64,000 nt of DNA from Nematostella vectensis (Eukaryota; Cnidaria; Anthozoa; Actiniaria; Edwardsiidae), in assembly GCF_932526225.1 (NCBI RefSeq), contig NC_064035.1:15114469-15178468 (forward strand), written 5' to 3'. The number at the start of each line of letters is the position of its first letter. The first letter of the stretch is position 1. Made by a program: the position numbers and the translations under genes. The notes beneath the pieces are model-generated. The model did no database searches. It saw nothing but the letters and a program-made list of their open reading frames with translations, and was not told the DNA's origin. Positions 61,548 to 64,000 of this stretch are shown here, piece after piece.

Positions 61548-62075
61548 ATGGCAAGCATTGAGGATTATATGGAAGAGGAACCTGAGTCTAAGGGGAGTTC
61601 GAGGGGTGCGCCTCCCGAAGATGATGTTGAAGTCAAACGAGAATCGCTGGCTATTCTCACATCTCTTGGGACTACGAAGGAATTTCTTGGTGTGGACATG
61701 AGTTTAGGGGATATCAAGAAGCTCTCGGCGAAAGACGTCGAAAAGTACTTTGTTCGCTACCAGACTGTCTTAGGCAAACAAGTTACTGATGGATTAGTAG
61801 AATCAGCACTTCAAGTGGTGTCTCAAGTCATTTCCTACGTGGTTCCTGTAGATGACACCGAAGCGCTTAGCAAAGACTTACAGAACGACGAGTTGGTTAA
61901 ACGCGAATTGTCAAACTTTGCAGGTCTCTTGGTATTGAAGGGAGGAAGGATGGTAGCACTTGCTAGTGCCCTCTTTCGGGTCGCTAAGCATGTTAAACTA
62001 ACACCTTCACAGGAGACTTCCAACAAACTTCAAGAAGTTTCAAGCACAACTGAGCAAACTCTTGACCACACCTGA
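61548..62075 (+). CDS. Uncharacterised virion-block protein, 175 aa
   Basis: Not recognised. Starts MASIEDYMEEEPESKGSS from the ATG at 61548 (the TTG seven codons earlier is disfavoured). It has an acidic, low-complexity N-terminus of ~35 residues, then a likely helical domain (DIKKLSAKDVEKYFVRYQTV, then LVESALQVVSQVISYVV, and a hydrophobic FAGLLVLKGGRMVALASALF near 135-155). Palindromic micro-element copy 3 is inside the N-terminal region and supplies the residues SSRGAPPED. The last ~12 codons overlap a short tandem repeat. Position after the ATPase suggests a structural or membrane-associated role; this is context only. Confidence 0.75.
   Translation: MASIEDYMEEEPESKGSSRGAPPEDDVEVKRESLAILTSLGTTKEFLGVDMSLGDIKKLSAKDVEKYFVRYQTVLGKQVTDGLVESALQVVSQVISYVVPVDDTEALSKDLQNDELVKRELSNFAGLLVLKGGRMVALASALFRVAKHVKLTPSQETSNKLQEVSSTTEQTLDHT
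61595..61620. repeat. Palindromic micro-element, copy 3 (inside the 61548 gene)
   Basis: GAGTTCGAGGGGTGCGCCTC then CCGAAG, in frame, encoding SSRGAPPE. The centre is TGCGC rather than CTAGC. Confidence 0.65.
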
Positions 62076-62173
62076 GCACACCTAAGCAAGCTCTTGAGCA
62101 CACCTGAGCACGTCTAAGCAAGCTCTTGAGCACAACTGGGCAAGCTCTTGAGCACACCTGAGCAACCTCTTAA
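62039..62173. repeat. Short tandem repeat GAGCACACCTGAGCAAGCTC
   Basis: Units of ~22 and ~32 bp (GAGCACACCTGAGCA, AAGCAAGCTCTT), about six copies. It begins in the last codons of the 61548 gene and ends just before the next promoter-like motif. In the plus-strand frame of that gene the first TGA in the array is its stop. Confidence 0.8.
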
Positions 62174-62184
62174 GCATGATGTGA

Positions 62185-62194
62185 TTTAAAGATT
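62185..62194 (+). promoter_or_regulatory. Shared upstream motif, 62216 gene copy
   Basis: GTGATTTAAAGATT at 62181-62194, 31 bp before the ATG. Confidence 0.7.
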
Positions 62195-62215
62195 CTTTAT
62201 CCAGAGTAAAGAATC

Positions 62216-62650
62216 ATGTCTGACGAAAATCAAGAGGTTGAGCAAATCACAAAGGACCCTCCCCCCAGGAAGAAGAGTGCCGCTAAGGAGAAAGATCCTA
62301 TAAAAGTCGCTTCTGGTAAGAGAGTTGCCGAATATAATAGGAGGTGTAGAGAAGCACTTGCTAGGGAGATGAAACGCGAGGCGGAGGCGAGTTCAGAAGA
62401 CGCTGCACGAGCAGAGACACCCCACCAAGAGGGAGCTCGAGGGGATAGCCTCTCGGACGCTTGGATTCCAGAGCTATCGTTTACAACTGTACTGGCTCTA
62501 GTCGGAATAGGGCTCACCGCATTGGATATGTATATGCGTTTTTACAAAAAGACGCCTAAGATCAACGCCAACGAGACTGAAACTTTCGAGAGGCCTGCCG
62601 CCCGAGGGGCTAGCCTCCCGAACGCGACGCCAAAAATAGGAATGTTGTGA
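62216..62650 (+). CDS. Uncharacterised single-pass membrane protein, 144 aa
   Basis: Not recognised. Highly charged N-terminal ~80 residues, basic with KKSAAKEKDP and RRCREALAREMKREAE. A hydrophobic segment at ~89-107 (FTTVLALVGIGLTALDMYM) likely spans the membrane, followed by RFYKK and a short polar tail. Two palindromic micro-elements lie in frame (62432-62460 and 62600-62625), encoding ARGDSLSD and ARGASLPNA on either side of the hydrophobic segment. A small virion or nucleoid protein with DNA-binding basic patches is one possibility; nothing here proves it. Confidence 0.75.
   Translation: MSDENQEVEQITKDPPPRKKSAAKEKDPIKVASGKRVAEYNRRCREALAREMKREAEASSEDAARAETPHQEGARGDSLSDAWIPELSFTTVLALVGIGLTALDMYMRFYKKTPKINANETETFERPAARGASLPNATPKIGML
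62432..62460. repeat. Palindromic micro-element, copy 4 (inside the 62216 gene)
   Basis: GGAGCTCGAGGGGATAGCCT then CTCGGACGC, in frame, encoding GARGDSLSDA. Confidence 0.75.
62600..62625. repeat. Palindromic micro-element, copy 5 (inside the 62216 gene)
   Basis: GCCCGAGGGGCTAGCCTCCC then GAACGC, in frame, encoding ARGASLPNA. The centre is GGGGCTAGCCTCC. Confidence 0.75.
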
Positions 62651-62660
62651 TTTAAAGATT
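62651..62660 (+). promoter_or_regulatory. Shared upstream motif, 62686 gene copy
   Basis: GTGATTTAAAGATT at 62647-62660, 35 bp before the ATG; its first bases overlap the preceding stop codon. Confidence 0.7.
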
Positions 62661-62685
62661 ATCTGAATCTGTAATAAATAAAATC

Positions 62686-62910
62686 ATGTCAACTGAAAAC
62701 AAACTTGTGAAAACGATCACCGACTCAGCAGTCATCATCGGATTAGCCGCCGGTATGGGTTATGTTGCTAAAAAGGCTATGAAAGAGTCATTCATCAGCG
62801 ACCCTTCGTCAAGTGTTACAAACTACGCTAAATGGGTTGCTGTCCTGTCCGGTAGTATGTATCTGAAAGATTATCTGGAAACACAAAAGATTTTGCCAAA
62901 ACCGCTGTAG
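62686..62910 (+). CDS. Uncharacterised small membrane protein, 74 aa
   Basis: Not recognised. Two moderately hydrophobic stretches: TDSAVIIGLAAGMGYVAKKA (residues ~11-30) and YAKWVAVLSGSMYLKDYL (~46-63), separated by a polar, Ser-rich linker. The size and layout recall small virion membrane proteins. Preceded by the shared promoter motif and followed after 32 bp by the next gene. Confidence 0.7.
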   Translation: MSTENKLVKTITDSAVIIGLAAGMGYVAKKAMKESFISDPSSSVTNYAKWVAVLSGSMYLKDYLETQKILPKPL

Positions 62911-62914
62911 GTGA

Positions 62915-62924
62915 CTTAAAGATC
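62915..62924 (+). promoter_or_regulatory. Shared upstream motif, 62943 gene copy
   Basis: GTGACTTAAAGATC at 62911-62924, 28 bp before the ATG. Confidence 0.65.
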
Positions 62925-62942
62925 TTATAGATTGATTAATAA

Positions 62943-63359
62943 ATGGCGAGTATAGCATTTATGATTGGTGGAGCTATTCTTAATGCGACGGCATTCGTTG
63001 GAGGGAGTTACCTAGCGAGATACTTATCTTCTGACGCTACTCATGTTGATAAAGAAAAAATAAGACACGATAAAGCGCTTGAAAAGTATCAACAAGCAAT
63101 GGGTGATTGGCAGAAAAAACGACAGGAATATCAGGATTGGTTGGGGGAAGAATATAATAATAAACTTCGTGCAGACCAGAATGATAAGGAGACCGATCAG
63201 GCTTTCAAACTATACGCTCAAACACATCCAGATTTTGATTTGAAAGAGCCTGAGCTCTCAGATTACTACAGACCAAGTAGCAACCAAAAGATGGGAGAGA
63301 TGGCATATGTTGGAGGTGGAATGTTAGCTCTTGGCTATGTAGCGAGTAGGTGGATATGA
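62943..63359 (+). CDS. Uncharacterised protein with terminal membrane segments and central coiled coil, 138 aa
   Basis: N-terminal hydrophobic segment (ASIAFMIGGAILNATAFVGG, residues 2-21), a central charged helix with heptad-like spacing (~40-90, DKALEKYQQAMGDWQKKRQE), a conserved-looking patch EPELSDYYRPSSNQK (~101-115), and a C-terminal glycine-rich hydrophobic segment (AYVGGGMLALGYVASRW). I have a general recollection of similar small proteins in cnidarian Polinton-like elements but cannot name a family. Both ends may insert in, or lie on, a membrane. Confidence 0.75.
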   Translation: MASIAFMIGGAILNATAFVGGSYLARYLSSDATHVDKEKIRHDKALEKYQQAMGDWQKKRQEYQDWLGEEYNNKLRADQNDKETDQAFKLYAQTHPDFDLKEPELSDYYRPSSNQKMGEMAYVGGGMLALGYVASRWI

Positions 63360-63369
63360 GCCGGCACGA

Positions 63370-63379
63370 CTTAAAGATT
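63370..63379 (+). promoter_or_regulatory. Shared upstream motif, 63404 gene copy
   Basis: ACGACTTAAAGATT at 63366-63379, 34 bp before the ATG. Confidence 0.65.
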
Positions 63380-63403
63380 TCTTATTTTCAAACAAAATAA
63401 GAA

Positions 63404-64000
63404 ATGGATATAGATTTTGATCCCACAACAGAAGAAGGTAGAGAAGATTTGAATACTACCGTGGACGAAGAATATGATTCTCTTCTTCCAAACGATGATG
63501 AGGGAGTAGAACCATGGATTAAAAGGATCTCAACTAGATTCGGTAGAGCTACAAGCCACGTGATAGGGAGGTTGCGTGATTTATGGAAAACACGAAACCC
63601 TGGGAAGGCTGTCCCCGAGTACATGGAGTTACAGAATATGGGGGGTTCTTCTTCAACGGACGCACTTAGGGTAGACCTTTTGTTATCGAAATATCCAGAT
63701 CTTGATGAAAATTTAGTTCAGATTTCAACGGATGAAAGAGGGAAACAATTCATTTCCTTCTATTCTGCGAGAAAAGGTGGTTGGACTAGACCGGAAAGGT
63801 TGTATAATGAGGATAGAACGGTGCGGAAGAGTGTTGACGACAAAATCAGATCCGGAAAGTACAAGCAAATTCAGATTCAACTCGATGAACTAGACGCTAC
63901 AGGTAATACACTCAGAGAAGAAGAAGAGAGAAACACCGAGCAAATGAGAAAAAATAATGAGGAACGAAGTGAAACAACTAACCAAGAAAGACTAAGAGCT
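63404..64000 (+). CDS. Uncharacterised protein, 5' part (runs off the window)
   Basis: An open frame from the ATG at 63404 through the window end, 199 codons without a stop. The N-terminus is acidic (MDIDFDPTTEEGREDLNTT); a mixed region follows with WIKRISTRFGRATSHVIGRL; the C-terminal visible part is strongly charged and helical (LREEEERNTEQMRKNNEERS), likely coiled coil. No hydrophobic segment. Supported as a real gene by the shared upstream motif and codon use like its neighbours. Function unknown; the remainder lies to the right. Confidence 0.8.
   Translation, partial: MDIDFDPTTEEGREDLNTTVDEEYDSLLPNDDEGVEPWIKRISTRFGRATSHVIGRLRDLWKTRNPGKAVPEYMELQNMGGSSSTDALRVDLLLSKYPDLDENLVQISTDERGKQFISFYSARKGGWTRPERLYNEDRTVRKSVDDKIRSGKYKQIQIQLDELDATGNTLREEEERNTEQMRKNNEERSETTNQERLRA

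Larger units (their letters stand above)
54148..64000 (+). mobile_element. Maverick/Polinton-class endogenous dsDNA virus, left part
   Basis: The combination of a protein-primed-type PolB, a retroviral-type integrase, an A32/FtsK-like ATPase and a candidate capsid protein defines this class of self-synthesising transposons and their viral relatives (adintoviruses). Seven further plus-strand genes follow PolB tightly and all are open. The left terminus is a guess: AGTAGTAGGG at 54148 resembles the AG-rich ends of Polintons and precedes subterminal repeats. The right end, terminal inverted repeat and target duplication are outside the window. No adenain-like protease or second capsid protein was recognised in the visible part. 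Confidence 0.85.

Overview
The window looks like animal nuclear DNA: many short exons with GT-AG introns, dense minisatellites, fold-back (MITE-like) repeats, and an integrated virus-like element. The gene and repeat content suggests an invertebrate, plausibly an anthozoan cnidarian such as a sea anemone. This is inference; no single feature fixes the species.

Region 1 (1-31.8 kb, minus strand) is a tandem cluster of SLC23-type (nucleobase/ascorbate transporter family) genes. Gene C is represented only by its exon 2 (3246-3380). Gene A (6076-17230) and gene B (21604-28902) can each be modelled as 12 coding exons with identical exon lengths (1818 nt, 605 codons plus stop). B looks intact. A has lost the AG of one splice acceptor, and a 61-bp tandem repeat has copied its exon 9 splice donor about 17 times. 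Related minisatellites lie in the second introns of genes C and B. The intergenic spaces hold fold-back elements, a truncated LTR element and a 1.9-kb pair of inverted repeats.

Region 2 (31.8-51.5 kb, plus strand) is an LRPPRC-like gene, a mitochondrial pentatricopeptide-repeat protein, modelled as 37 exons with consistent splice phases (1082 aa). It is divergent from SLC23 gene B, and a 288-bp fold-back element lies between the two 5' ends. Its introns carry at least six MITE-like repeats and two apparent exon-block duplications.

Region 3 (51.5-54.1 kb) is repeat debris. It includes the 3' end of a Penelope-like retroelement (GIY-YIG endonuclease remnant) followed by a complete-looking hammerhead ribozyme on the same strand.

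Region 4 (about 54.1 kb to the window end) is the left part of a Maverick/Polinton-class endogenous dsDNA virus. It carries protein-primed-type DNA polymerase B, a retroviral-type integrase on the opposite strand, a candidate capsid protein, an A32/FtsK-like packaging ATPase, and five small proteins, the last running off the window. Replication (PolB), integration (integrase) and virion assembly (capsid, ATPase) functions are all represented by open frames. Two features unify the block: a short motif (consensus GTGRYTTAAAGATT) 9-35 bp upstream of every plus-strand gene, and a ~26-bp palindrome found five times, three of them inside coding frames.
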